A DNA stretch of 64,000 bases from positions 1 through 64,000 of the forward strand of contig JAXGGA010005142.1 of assembly GCA_038373865.1 (NCBI GenBank), written 5' to 3'. Below, piece after piece: positions 1-15,200 of this stretch. The position numbers and the translations under genes are program-made. The notes below the pieces were generated by a model that searched no databases, was not told the origin of the DNA, and saw only the letters and a list, made by a program, of their open reading frames with translations. Each line of letters starts with the position of its first letter. The first letter of the stretch is position 1. Origin of the DNA: Uloborus plumipes. Taxonomy: Eukaryota; Arthropoda; Arachnida; Araneae; Uloboridae.

Positions 1-148
1 TATATATATATAACAGGATTGCCTTTGCTAAGTTTCTAAATAACTTGTATTTTACAATACAATTAGTGTAAAATTTAAGAACTTGGATTAATTAAAACTT
101 TTATGATTCATGCCTGTTTTCTGAACATGATCAAAAATGTAAACTCAC

Positions 149-225
149 TTTTAGCCTCCATTGGTTTAGCATTTTTACTGTTCATCTCACATTCAGAATT
201 TGGCACAACTTCAGTTGTCATGTTG
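149..225 (-). CDS. Roquin exon 8
   Basis: A 77-base exon lies between a strong acceptor (pyrimidine tract then CAG at 226-228) and a GTGAGT donor at 148. It continues the frame left by exon 7 (GA + C) and encodes about 26 residues beginning [12 protein letters not shown]. This stretch is polar and is not conserved with vertebrate Roquin, so the call rests on frame continuity and splice sites. It leaves one base for the next exon, outside the window. Confidence 0.7.
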
Positions 226-3200
226 CTGAAATGAAAAAAGGATAAAGAATTTTAACATAAACTATGATTTCTAATTAATATAAAGTGAAGTGAACATTAA
301 ATTTTAAAAAAATTACTCTAGTGTAGCATTTTCTATAGGTAAATAATCATCTGTGGAGCCATTCTGCTTCGGAGAGGAATTTTCTATATTTGTCTTCTTT
401 GTACTTCCAGCAGACTGTTTATTAGAAGTAGTTTTTTTAGTTTTTGCTCTATACCTAAAAATGCATTTCCAAGTATTACAATGCGTGTGACATACTTTAA
501 TTTTAACAACACATTAGACAAAGAAACATCTTCAAGAATTACTGAATATTTAAGTAGTAAAAAGTACTTTTCAAGTTCTTCTGGTGAATGAGCAAAAGTA
601 CAATTAGCCCCTCGAGGACATGCTGTTCGCTGAGTAAAATCACGACACATACTTGTCTTGTACTTTACGTTCAAGCTGATTCTATCTTCTTGCATTTGAC
701 GGCTACCAAAGTTCTGAATAAAATCAACAAGTCCTTTAACTGCAATACAAGTAGCCTCTTGGGCACTTATTAAATCTTCCCACTTAGGAGGTGGTGCATC
801 TAAATCAAAACAAAATTCATGTAGTAAAAGTATCTTTAAAATTCGTAAATATTAAACAGATATTACATTTATTTTCCTATTATTAAACTTTTAAAATTCT
901 GACACACAAATACAACTAAATAAAATGACTAATTAGTGATTTTAAAGCAATCCCAAGAAAGTTTAGCATTAACTGTAAGGCTCGCAAATGCATATGCAAT
1001 GAAATAATTTAGGTTTCATTTTTATCTTTCTGACAAAACACACGACATTAAAACCAACTCTCAACATGCATAAGCATTCAACACCGCAAAATAATTTTGC
1101 AAAATTATGCACAGATAATTCAAGTTCATTTTTTAAATTAATATACAAATAAATTTCAACATATTTCTAACAATTTACTAGACAAACTATAGTTCAAACA
1201 AATAGCATTTTAGAATAGGAAAGTCAATTGTCTACAGCAATATTTCATTTTAACTCACCTAAGCTTGGATCAATACTAGCAAGTAACTCCAAGTGTGGCC
1301 GTAACACAGATAAATTACCCGGATCTCCAGTACGCTGTAACGCAATAACTAGCTCTTGAATGCTCAGAGAAAATGACTGGGGTGTTTGAAGCTAAAAAGA
1401 AAATAGATTGTGCATCAAATTTCGGAAAATAATAAGGAAATAACTTACTTTTCAATTTAAATAAAGATAATACATACTTCGTGGGTTTTAGATAAATAAA
1501 ATATTTTGTTCAATGACATAGTGATAATACTGAGAAATTGCTAAAAGAATATAGCAAAGTTTCATGTACATGTATGTGTTAAGAGCATCCTTATGAATTT
1601 ATATAAACCCAATTTCTTTTATTTTATGCAAGATCATGAAGAAAATATCAATGCTTCTTATGATCTAGCATTTTTCTTTTGTCAAGTAAAAAGCATAACC
1701 CAAAAATTAGCATGTAACATGCAACTCACTTCAGATTATTGATAGTTCATATTATGATTTGTATGTAAATACTAATTTTTTAGACGAGAAATACATTGCT
1801 AGGATGTTTCATTAACCAGAACAATAACATGCCGCGAAAGGAGTAGCAGAAGTAATCATTCACTGGAGTAGCACTCCGGATCCTCTTGATATTACCAAGA
1901 AGTGATAAACAATGGTTGCAGTGCATCCCCATAAATATAAATAAACATTAATGTTGTATTATAGCAATACTTAAGTTTATTTTAAATTTTAATTGCATTT
2001 GTAAATGTAACTTGAATAAATAAAAATTATATGGAGTGCTTCTTAACTGAAGATCATCAATGAAACTCATATGCGACACTTCAAAGATAATTTTTTTCTT
2101 AACTTTTTATGACGTGAATATTTAATGGGAATGTTTCTCTTAAGAATGAGGGTGATACTCTGGTTTTACACCAAAATGTAAGGGCAAAAATTGCAAGAAA
2201 AAAAAAACAGGGAAAAAATATTTTATACTAAGCATTTCAGTGGAAATTCCCTTCTCTCCTTAGTCTCCATCCCAGGTAGCACAAAAAACGTTTAAACGTT
2301 TTATAAACGTTTTTAATCCGTTGTCACAACGTTAATAACCATTTTACAACCTTTAAAAAATGAAGTGTGCTACTTGGGATTCTTGCTACAAATATTCATG
2401 TTTTTGAAATTTCACTTTTCTAGCTTTTTAGGAGAGTGTTAAATGTTAATATCCCTTTCCTTCCAAATAACCAGACCAGTTTGGTAGGGCCAGTAATAGT
2501 GGAGATTTTCAAAAACTAATTTCACAGAAAAAAAGCACAGAAAAAAATTCTAAATTTTTCTGCATGTCACTAAATCTATCAGGAATAACTGTGATTAATT
2601 TTTTTTTCTGTTAAATTTATGATTTTTCAAATAATTTCCAATATTAGTAACAAGGGAGATTTCGCCAGTAGCTGACCACCTATGTCTAGTAATTAACCAC
2701 CGTCAGCTAGTAGCTGACTACTTCTTAAGCACAGTAAAATCAAAATTTGTACCATTTAAATCAATCATTTCTCTGCATGTATGTTGCTATGCATGTAGAA
2801 TTAAATAATTTTTTTACTTTATTTTGTATCACTTTGGTTTATAGCATCCCAAGTTGTATGCAAAATACCTGAGCAGATAAGTATTGTGCTATAAATGCAA
2901 AGGTCATGGAATCAATCCTGCCATGCTCTAGAAAATGCAGTTTTTAATGGCTAATTTTCCTTCCAGCTGAAAGCAGATCTGAATGTCTATGAATCTGTAA
3001 TCCTAACTCATTGCAGGTTTCTGAACAACAGTTCTGTTGTGCATTAAAACTAAAAACTAATATATATTTTTTTAACATGGTAAAAATATCACTTTCATAT
3101 ATTATCACTTTGGGTGTTATTCTAAAAATTATACATAAAAAACTGGTTTCTGAATTCCTGATGGGGAGGGAGAATGCTTCTCAAAGGTCAGCTAGTTAAT

Positions 3201-6200
3201 TTTAATATAAAATGTAACAAATATATGATATTTCATTGCACAATAACAGATTCATAAAATCTAAAAGGTTAAAACTTCAAATGATCAAAAGACATTAAAG
3301 CTTGTTGATAATGACAAAAGCTATACTGATTCAATATAAGTAGCACAAACATCATTGAAAAATTTTATGATTTCAAATCACACTAATTAGGTACAAAAAA
3401 TAGATTTTCCAATTACCTTATCAATAATAGACTGCATGTGAGATTTATGAACTAAATCACCATACAAAAGAGAAGACCACTGCTCTGGTGCTATACGCAG
3501 GCCTGCTTCACTCGCAATTTGTACAATTTGAGAATCATGCTCTCGTCTTAGAGATTCATACGTACGAAATTCATCTTTTAATTGCATGAGAGATGAATCT
3601 CCATCACGTTTATCAACCTATAATATTTAAGTGATGTAATCAAAATAATTTGAAATTAATTAATCTTTCAAATATTTAAAACAAATAACAATTGCTATAA
3701 GAAAATATGTATGACAGGAATGATTGTGAGTTCATGAAAAAATACTTTAAAATTTTAAAGAGAAAATTGGCAGTAGGGAAGGGGTCATTTTTTAAACTAA
3801 GACCCCTCAATATTTAAATACAGCGGAACTCTAGTAACTCGACGCAAGGATAACTCAACTACTTCAGTAAGATAACATTTATTTTCTCAAACGTTGCTCC
3901 AATGTTGATTTCAATAGGTGCTTCTCTAACTTAACGCACATTTACAAGAATTCCTATAAGGTGACATCTACTTCCTATTTTAATCCACATTTTGCAACCG
4001 ATAACTCTTTTACATTAACCGTTTCTGAGGATCCTGCTGTTTATGCGTTTGTCTATTCATTGTTTTATGGAAAGAGCTCTTTTTCAGAATTCCCACTAGT
4101 ACCCAAAGGGGGGCAGACACCAACCATACTTTGTGCTGTTAGTGCAGTCCTATGGTTGGAAAAATGTACCCAGGGCAGCCCAGAAGGAAAACAAGACAGC
4201 ACCTGCACAATGCATTTTATTTTTCAAGCAAGTGTGAACAGGGGGATTCTTTTTGACACGGAGCTCTTATCTCTTTTCACAAAGTTTGGATTCATTTCTA
4301 ATAAGGTATTCAAAATTGTCCTATTTATTTTTTATGTTCTTTTCAATCAAAAAAAAGGGAAAAATCATTTACTGAAATTTTTATAGTGCCCATGGTATGC
4401 ACTAGTAAATAAGCAATGCAGAAAACACTACAATAGTAGAAATTGTGGAACCTCAGTAAGTTGACACCCTTGCTTGACTCGACATATTTCCGTGGCTCTG
4501 TGACGTTTCGAATTACCGAGGTTCCACTGCATATGCATATTTATACATTTATACATCAATTTCTTTAAGTAAACATACAAGACACATTTCCTATACTCAC
4601 ATAACTAAGTCAAAGTATAGTGACTGTGTTGCATTAAACTGTTCATGAGTTATAAAGTTCCCTATGTGCTGGTATTTATACTAATTATCTTTAAAAAATT
4701 ACTTCAAGGTGAACTAAAAAGCTGACGCAAGAGATTTTGAGTTTGCCCCACAAAATTATTTTCAAAGTAATGAAAATAACACTATCTACTGAACAAATGG
4801 AAAATAATTTATCTAAATGCAACACATTAATCTCTAAATTGAAAACACACAAACCAAATCAAAGATTTCATGTATTCCTTAAAACAGAAGTGAAATACAA
4901 ACTAGAGATATTGTGTATAAATTAAAGAGCTTTAATTGATTTAAAAAAAATTAAATTCCACAAAGATTTGGCATTTAACTTTTAGACGCACTTAAAGAGC
5001 AATGAATTTTGCTTAAGATTTTTCAATTCTTTGATTTTTACAGCAATAATGTATTACAGCAATAATAGTATAGCAATATATATATATTTTTTTTTCTCTT
5101 AATAAAATACAGTAAACATCAAAGAGAAGAAAAATTCTGTTCCTATACCGGAGACAGAGATTGCAATTTTCAAAATGAAGGCCTCAAAAGTATAAACAAG
5201 GCAGTTGAAGGGTTTTTTAAGCAAAATTATTTCAGAACTGTACTTTAAAACTCTATTATAAATATATTATTAATAACCATCGATATAGTTTAAGCAAACA
5301 TAAAATTCAAATTTAGATTAGAACTAAATTTTTAATTCGTTAAGAACACAGAATTTTGATTGAAAATTTTAAATTTGTGGTATCAATAAAAATTAAAAGA
5401 ACTTTCATTTATTTGCTTTCTACTAAAATGTAGTAAGCATCAAGAGTGACAAAAGTCGATTCTCACATTGAGTGCAAAGAGAACACACTTTTTAAAATGA
5501 AGGCATTAAAAGAAAAAAAACTGACAAATAAAAGAATTCATTAAAGTAAAATAATTTTAAAATTGGCTTCAACAGGTCTATGCAATGAATATTATTTATA
5601 ACTGCTGACATGATCGAAGAAATTTAGAATTAAGGAGAAAATATTTGGAGGATAAAAGCATAGCGAAAATTTACAGATTTCCTTTATCAACACATGAAAA
5701 CATACTGGAAAATTCAGGTGTATAAACAGAATCCAGCCATTCCTGATATAAGGGAAGAAATAGCCTGATTTGTTAAGCACTGGGCTCATGGCTGCAGGAT
5801 TGTAGATTCAATATCAACCATCTGCATACACTAATGGCGACAGGTGAATGGCATTTTTTGCTGTGGTTAAAGGCCTCTAAGCTCTCATTACAGATCAATA
5901 CTTCTACGGGTACTAGATAATGGGTTGTTTAGCTCCTGATCTGAATTAAAATAATCAAAATATTGTTAGATGGTGCTTCCATTTACTTCATGTTTTTTTC
6001 AAACTAAAACCTAACTTCCACGCTAGTCGCAGAAGGATATCTTCATTAAAACTCTTCATTTGTATATTATTTTATTATTGTTATTTTGCTTCTAAAAATG
6101 CATCCCATCATAATACGAGCATCAAAATCAAAACCTACTACATTTTCTTACATTTTAAGTGTTTCAAGCACTTGCATACTACAGAACATGCTAAATCATT

Positions 6201-9200
6201 TTTGGTGTATAAAATAGCATAGCATTTCATGGAATTTAAATAGATTTTAAAAAGGTTAAGAAACATGTCAATTAAGTGTTGTAAATGATGCTTTTTTTTT
6301 ACAAAGAACAACATTTAACCCAGATAAATTACTCTAAAAAAATAGAAAAAAACTTTTCATTGATTGACTCACCTTAAAGCATGAAGCTCGGTACAATAAT
6401 TGCACTACATGACCTATGCTTGTTTTTGATGACTGAGGAAAATGAGAAGATAAACGCTGTACAACAAACATTACTAAAACTTTTCTTGACAAAGCTGAAC
6501 CATCTTCTAAAGCAAGCATTACCAACTTCAATATTTCTTCTTGTAAGGCTAAAAGAGCCAAAAACGTAACTTTGTTGAAAATTAACAACACAGTATGAAT
6601 GTTTTTAAAAAATTTAATGAATAAGTAAAAAGAGCAAATTTATTTTTAGACAAAACCCTAAACATGTTTAAATATGCTAGCGCATTTTGCAACATTAAAG
6701 AATAAATAAATCATTAAAAGCTCTTAAAAGATATATTTTCAACATTATATTTAAAAATGATTATTTGACCCACAGAATAGAACCTTTAGGTTTCTCTGCT
6801 ATGTAGAATACTTTATGTATACAATTATATTACCTTTTAAAAATCAAACACAGGAATCAACTCTCCTACAATTGCATATACTAGATCATGTTATTGAACG
6901 GTTAGTATATACAAAATTTACAAGTAAAATGTGCACTCCAATCGAATCATGGAACAAAACTTTGGTACTATGAACTAAAGGTGCTACAAAGCAACTTGGC
7001 TATCTAAATACTAATTTACATACATCATGTACGAAAAAATGTTTTGCATAAAATAAAGTAATTACTTCATAGCTTCCTTCTTTGATTCAAGGCTAAACAG
7101 CAAGAAAGATAAAGAGAGTTCTTCTAGCTTCCTGGCTATTTGTACTTTGGGGACAAGGGACTTTTGAAAGGTATTGAACAATTACATGCTTTCTTATAAT
7201 ATTTAACTATGTTTCACACGTTTCTATTTTACATTTAAATCTTTCACAGTGGTTTTTCTACCTGAAAAGTTAGTTGATCAATTAAAAGTAGCGATGGCAA
7301 AATCATGCTTATGCAATTTTTAAGAGCAAGAAGGGGCAGAGTAACACTGGATCTTAGACCTATCTAGATATTGCAAATATTAGTTTCAGACACTCTTATA
7401 TTAAAAATGACTGAATCTTTCAAACTGCCACTTTGTTAATTTTGCCTAGAAATGTATTTTTACTTTTAAGTATTAAAAGTTGAAAATCACTGGGACAAAA
7501 AAAAAAAAAGACGCAGGAAAGGTTATATTTTCAGAATGAATACATAACTACTCAACACCTTAAGAGCCGTTTTTTTTTAAGAATCAGGCAGTCAAAAAAC
7601 TTCACATTTTTTATTTTGCTGAAAATTTCAGAATATGGTCTTTATTTAAATTTATTAAACACGTTTTTTTTTTTTGTTTTTTTTTTTCAAAAAAAAAAAT
7701 TTTTTTTTTCCATTTTGGCAGGTCAAAGTTGGATTTTGCTCTTTTTTTTCAATAAAAACATGCCAACTTAGATGAGCCAATAGTTTTTGCTTTAGAAGTG
7801 AACCTTGGAACTGACAATTATTTTGTGTTCTACTATATCCCCACTAACTGTAAGTATATAAATATTTGTGGACGTCTCTTGGCGCAAAGGTCAGAGGTCA
7901 AACAAAGTTATAAGAAAAATAGTTTAATGCAACTTTGACCGACCAAATATTCTTGTGGAAACGGAGCACCACGGTAGTGCATATATCAGTAAATACCCAC
8001 CAAAGAGTAGTATCCAAAAACATAAAGTTATGTGTGGTTGATATTTTGCTCATTGAAATATTTGACTCTGAAGTTGCAGAAATCGCAAAATCACGTGACT
8101 TTGAGGGTCATTATCTCCTTGCACCATGAGTGACCAGATACAAAACTAGTTGGAGTAGAAGCCTTTCTTGTCCCAGAAACACAATCCGTTAACAAACCTA
8201 TGGCTACTCTTTCAGTTTTTGCATAATTCGGCTCTAAACTTTGAAAAATGAGTGTTTTTCGGCGTTAAGAAAAAAGGTCAATTACCTGTATTTAAAAAGG
8301 CATTGCTATTATTTGTAGCATTATTATATCCCAACTTACTAACTAGCTGAAATGGCATCTAAAGATGGTTATACAGTTGAAACTAAATTGAAAATGAATT
8401 GTCGAAAATACTCAGTATACGTCAAAAACCATATTTTTTTATTTGTCCAGGTGACGTTTTTTTTTTTTTTTTTTTTGCTACAGCTCTTTATTCCGTTCGG
8501 TTCCAACATAGTAAGTAATTTATGTACTTCTTGTCGTTCTAGTTGCTGTAAAACTGGAAAGTAATGTATCTTAAGTCTGATATAAAGTATTTTCTCTTGT
8601 CATATCAAGTTTTTAATGTAAAAGAATATTTTGAAATGGATAATAGACCTAATCCAAAAAAAAACTTACTTGTTCAGCTGAGCCCTCTTGCTCGATGTCA
8701 TGAATGTCATCAAAAATTTCCAGACCTGCACCGAGAGGCTTTAATGTACCAAGATTTTTAAGGGGGTCTGGGACACATCTTGAAAAAAAATTTATTAAAC
8801 AGTTTAGAATTTTGAAATTTTTTACGCTAATTCACCATCTGTTTAATAAGCAAAATCATCACATACAAGACAAAAAAAAATTTTTTTCAATTTTTTAACT
8901 TAAATTTTTTTCAAAAAAGGGGGGTCGCTTTAAATCGCAAAAACTAAAAATATTCTTGAACAATTTTCATTTTTTTTTCTACAATATAAACACAAATATA
9001 TAAGCTTTAATTTGTATTCGGCAATTTTAAAAATAATAATTTAAAAAAAAATTAAAAATATTTAAGTAAAAATTTCTAAAAATTCGGAGGTACTTTTTTT
9101 TCAAAAAATCATATTTTTTGAACATTTTTTTTTTTTTAAATTTGCCGAATAGAAATTCAAGTAAACTGTTTGAAAAAGTTGTTCTCCAAATTTCGGAACG

Positions 9201-12200
9201 TTATCCTTATTAGTTCTTGAGTTATAAGAATTTGAATTCAAAAGATCCGGAAAAATTGCATCATGGCGAAAAACGCATTTTAAGGGAAGTCATTGCTGTG
9301 TCAACAGTTGCCTGACGGCTACATTAAATTATAATATCTTCCGTTCTAACTAAGATAGGAACAAGATTAAAACCTCATTTTAAAGAGAAGAAAACAGAAT
9401 TTTTTTTGAAATAATAAAAAAAAAAATGCAAAAGTTGACGATTTTTGTGTCCCAGACCCCCTTAAGAAGTGACATTCTGCTAAAGAGGCTTCTGATTTGT
9501 GAAAAAGTTGAGTTTTTGATGACATTCACAACATCGACCAAGAGGGCACAGCTGAACAGAAGTTTTTTTTTTTTTTTTGGATTATGTTTATTGTCCATTT
9601 CAAAATATTGTTTTAGCATTATAAACTTGATAGGACCGGATATATTGCTTTATATCAGACTTAAGAGACATTTCTTTCCTGTTTTACAGCAACAGAACGA
9701 CAAGAAGTACATAAATTGCTTACGATGCTGGAACCGAACAGAATAAAGAGCTGTAACAAAAAAAAACGTCGCCTGGACAAATAAAAAAATATGGTTTTTG
9801 ACGTATACTGAGTATTTTCGACAATTTATTTTCAATTTGGTTTCAACTGTATAACCATCTTTAGATGCCATTTCAGCTAGTTAGTAGTAAGTCGGGATAT
9901 AATAATGCTACAAATATAATAGCAATACCTTTTTTAAAACAGGTAACTGGCCTTTTTTCTTAAAGCCGAAAAACACTCATGTTTCAAAGTTTAGAGCCGA
10001 ATTATGCAAAAACTGAAAGAGTAGCCATAGGTTTGTTAACGGATTGTGTTTCTGGGACAAGAAAGGCTTCTACTCCAACTAGTTTTGTATCTGGTCACTC
10101 ATGGTGCAAGGAGATAATGACCCTCAAAATCACGTGATTTTGCGATTTCTGCAACTTCAGAGTCAAATATTTCGATGAGCAAAATATCAACCACACATAT
10201 CTTTATGTTTTTGGATACTACTCTTTGGTGGGTATTTACTGATATAAACACTACTGTAGTGCACCGTTTCCACAAGAAGATTTGGTCGGTTAAAGTTGCA
10301 TTAAAAAACTATTTTTCGTACAACTTTGAGTGACCTCTGACCTTTGTGACAAGAGTCGTCCACAAATATTTATGTACTTACAGTTAGTGGGAATATAGTA
10401 GAACACAAAATCATTGTCAATTCCACGGTTCACTCCTAAACCAAAAAGTATTGGCTCATCTAAGTTGGCATGTTTTTATTGGAAAAAAGAGCTAAGTCCA
10501 ACTTTGACCTCCCAAAACGGAAAGAATTTTTTTTTTAAATAAAAAAACACGTTTTTAATAATTTTAAATAAAGACCATATTCTGAAATTTTCAGCAAAAT
10601 CAAAAATGTCAAGTTTTTTGACTGCCTGATTCTTAAAAAAAAAAGAGCTCTTAAATTATACATAGCTTTATAACAAGTATAATACCAAGTTTTTTTTCAG
10701 CATTAATTTTATTATGAATACGGCCCCACTTTTTTATTCAAGGACTTTTTTCAATCTGATGATTGAAAGCTTACAATGCTAATAAAACATAAACAAGTCC
10801 CAACTTCCAAGACTGATAGTTGATTCAGCTTTGTTGTCTTCTTTATGAATTCTTATTTTACTGCCGCGCAAACTTGTGTAAATTTACTTTCAGGGTCAGT
10901 TTAGAAACCATTTACATTCAAGAAGAAACCATAAGAAATGTATACCATGAAATGTCTCCCTCTTTATCCAAATTATGCATTGATGTTTTATTTTATTTAC
11001 AGAAACAATTTGTGTGATAATTAAAACTTTGTCTCATCTTGAATTTGTTTCTAATTTTAAGTACTAAAACTATAAGGTTCAACAGTACATTAGGAACTTT
11101 ACACATGGTAAAAATTCATAAACATAAACGCTTATCCAATGACAGTAGCTTAATCCTCTGAAGTCAAGCACATGGTATCACAACCTAGCTTGGTAGTTTT
11201 ACATAAAAATTAGAAAACTGGAAAGAAAAATATAGCTAAAAAGGGAAGAAGCTTTCTCAAAATGTTTACCCTTGGCACTGTAAAGAATATAAGCTTATTC
11301 ATTATCAATTTTACCAGATGAGATAAAAGAACTCTAATTGAATCACTATTTTGAAGACACAGCCATTAACCCCTTCCTTCTCGCGCCCGTGAAAATGACG
11401 GGGTGAAGTTTCGTCCTCTATTTCTTGCGCCCGTGATATTTCCAGGCTGAAGTGTTCAAAAATAATGCGCGAAAAATAATAAAACAATCTATTTCTTATG
11501 CCCGGAATCATGTTTTATTTCTCAATATGTACACCAGATGGCTGCCCTAGTCTATTTGCAACGTTTTTAGAGAAAAATATTATTAGAGTTATATTTTAGA
11601 GTTTTATATAATTTTCTTGAATAAAAATATAGGTACTTTTATGACCATTTTCTTCAAAATTATGCGAGCGTTAAGGGGTCAAACCAATAGAGCAATATCA
11701 AGTCTCTTTTTGAAAATTTGTATTCCTACAGAAAGATTAAGAACATCTGATTCACACTCTCATAATTTGCTCAATATTGGTTGTTGATTAAAATACAACA
11801 TGCTGACCCGTGCAAAGCATTCGCACAGGACAGATGACATTTTAAAAAAACACGTTTTTCAAAGTAATTTTTTAACAGCAAAAATGTGAATTATTTGTTT
11901 GTTTCTCACCGATAGCGATGAAAATAATCTTTAAAATGGTGTCTTATGTTTGAAGTAGATGAAATATTACTAAAATTATGCCATACAAACACACAAAAAC
12001 CAATAAATAAAAATAAATAAATAAAATAAATAAATGAAAATAAATAAACACCTATGAGAAATAATATATATGGTGATGGAAAGTTGGTAGAGAATTCTGC
12101 GGGGCAAAAAATCTTTTAATACCATACTTCTACCCCGATTCGAGCTTACACTGTTCCCATTTTAGCACAATGCTCTATCCGACTGCACCATTAGAGTTTA

Positions 12201-15200
12201 GTTTTTGAATGCTATTCATTAAAGTCTTCTGGAAAAAAACTTTGTTTCAAAAAAAAGTTAGACTGTTGGTCTATTTTTTGTCAATATCCACACCATAACG
12301 TTTAAAATGAGGGGTAAATCTGGGAGTTTGATTATGTAATAAGGAAGATCTGGCATGGTAACAAAAAACAGGCTAGAGAAATAAGATATGATAAAGGATA
12401 AATACAATTTTGAAATGATTGTTAAAATAATGCATTTCACCTTATTTTGATAATAAATTAAGCATATAAAACAACATAAAGAAAATGATGCTTCATACTA
12501 AGGAAGTACAAGATTCAAGCTAACAAGTATGCAGCAGATTTTCTATTTTGAAAAAGCCTTATTCCTTACTAAAGAATAACATTAACCACATCAGTGCTAT
12601 TCATAACATACTTTTTACTTAGACAATATCATATACTAACACCTTTCATTTTCTTTGATGGACAACTTAAATACTGTAGAGCATAAAAGATATTTTAGGT
12701 AAAATGTTAAAAAAATTTATGCAGAAAATAAATGAAGATATAACTATGAAAACAACACGCACCTGGACCTAAGAATTGACAACCTCTAGCTCTAACAGCA
12801 GCCCATAGGTTAACTGATACCTGCTGAGGGTTTTGATGTTGTAAAATCAACTCGACTACAGCTCTTTCTGCAAGTGCTCGAGTTGCTCTTATACTACGAG
12901 CTCTACCCTCTTCTTCAGCAAGTTGACAATTCATAAGTTGAACAAGTTTTTTTTGCATTGGTCTACTTAAAGGACTACTCCGGGGAGTACCTTTAAAAGT
13001 GTTAAATATACATGAAAGATCATTTTTAAAAGTTATTACATACTTTCAAAATAGAGAACACTTTTACAATATGGGTTATTTTTAATAAATTCATACAATT
13101 CAGGAAGGCAATTAAAAAAAATAATAATAATTTCACTTTAAAAGAAAAATAATTGCTCATGTATATCTTAGATGTGTCTAAAAACATCATTAATAAAGCA
13201 CTTTGCTTTTCATATTGTTTGTTAACTGTTTTTACCAAAATTTTGGGTCAATTTGTCAAATCCACTATCAGACATTTTCAATGGGTTTTAACAAGATTTT
13301 TAATGGGGTTTTTCACTTCAAACTTACAACATTTAGCTCTGCACTTCATTTTGTGCATTTTTGCAATTGGAAGTATGCATCTAAGATCAATAGTTGCGAA
13401 ATAAAGGACTTGCAGCTTAAAACAGAAAACCCTTACATATATATATATATATATTAACATAAACAAAGTAGTTGAAGAATCATCATTTTTTTGCAAAGTT
13501 TTATACTTCTAATTAAATATATATAATATATATATTAGGGTGATTCAGAAATGTATGGAAAAAAATAAACTTTGTATTTTTGTGCGTCTTACCCTCTTAT
13601 TTTGTGCCACTATATACACTGATTATTTGTGCAAAATTTTGGCAAAATATATTAATATTTAGAGGTCGCTCAAACGCCTTGAAATTTCGTGATATTGACA
13701 AAAGCGTGATCGTAAATGATATCTATAGAAAAAAGTAGCATTTGTATTTTTGTGCGTCTTACCCTCTTATTTTGTGCCACTATATACACTGAATTTCTGT
13801 GCAAAATTTTGGCAAAATATATCAATATTTAGAGGTCGCTCAAACGCCTTGAAATTTAATGATCTTGACAAAAAACGTGATCGTAAATGATATCTATAGA
13901 AAAAAGTAGTCTTTGTATTTTTATTCGTCTTACCGTCCTATTTAGGCCCTTTATATACACTGAATTATTCTCCTAAAATTTTAGTAAACTATATTTACAT
14001 TTAGGAGTACTTCAAATTTTGTGATAGTGGCACAAATGCGAACGTAAATAATAATAATAATAATAAAGTTACTTTATTGCTTTTTTATATCTCCGAAGAA
14101 AAAAAAGCGTGCAATCACAAAATGAACTATATATCTGAAAAAGTAATGAAATGCAGAAAAGTATGAAAACTAATCTAATACGGAAAAAATATAAAAAACA
14201 AATTTAAATGCATTAAATATATAGTAATTCGCTCATTAATTCTTGCAATACTTTTTAAGGTTACTTTTTTGCAACTTTGAAACCTTTTCTGTGTTCCTGT
14301 ACCACTTGAAGAAGACACTGTCTTTGTTTTTCGTCGTTAGTAATAGTCTTAACAAATGCTTCAATAAGGGCCATGCCACGCTCCGTATTGTCGTTTACAA
14401 TCCTCAGTTTCTTTGGTAGTATAAAGTCTTGTTGGTAGTTATCTTAAAGATTCGAAAATGCTCGGGATCAAACAGCTGATATATTTTGAGTTTCTTCTTT
14501 ACATGAATAAGGACGCTAAAAATATTCCAAATCATTTCTTAGTGCTTGCACAAAAAGGGTTGCTGGGAACCCAGCTCTTAGATATTCTTTCCCATTAACG
14601 ATAAGAATGTGAAAGAAATCACATTCATATGTTACGAATACCTTTTGTTTGTCCAGCTGCAAGTTTGAACTGGTTGGGAAATATCCATAACTTGAAGCCA
14701 TAAAGAATCTTTAACACAGATATAACACGAGGAACCACTCCTGGGACACGAAAACATACACCAAGAGAAGGTGCTCCGCTCAAGAAAATCGCACTAAGCT
14801 CTAGTATCTTCCTTGGACACTTCTTTTACATGGGTCATCAGAAGTTAACTTTGCGCAATTTCCATTACTAGTTGCACATTGCTCTGAATGTGCTATCAAC
14901 TCCTCAACCTCATCGTTCCTCTCTCCAGGTTTAAAATTAGAATGTTTTATTCTGGACTAGGATTGCTAAAACCACTTAAAAAGCAATATTGTAGATCCAA
15001 TGGCAGTGGATGGTTCCACGCAATTACGTGAACATCGCATCTGACATTGCACGCAATCAAATACCCCAATTCTACCTATTTCTTGGTTTATCGGTTAAAA
15101 TACCGAGAGACCAAGAGTAGAATAGATTTATGTTGTAATACCACAGAAAACACAATGTCTAAATCATAATGGCGGAAAGCACAATATAAAAGTTGCTTCC

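Noticed and set aside
314..320. TAA as the true end of the Roquin protein
   Set aside because: A donor (A|GTAATT) overlaps it, and a well-bounded exon at 149-225 continues the frame; the known protein is about twice as long.
3961..4386. 141-codon open frame on the plus strand
   Set aside because: It starts with GTG, lies inside the Tigger-like element, has no recognisable domain and is antisense to the Roquin intron.
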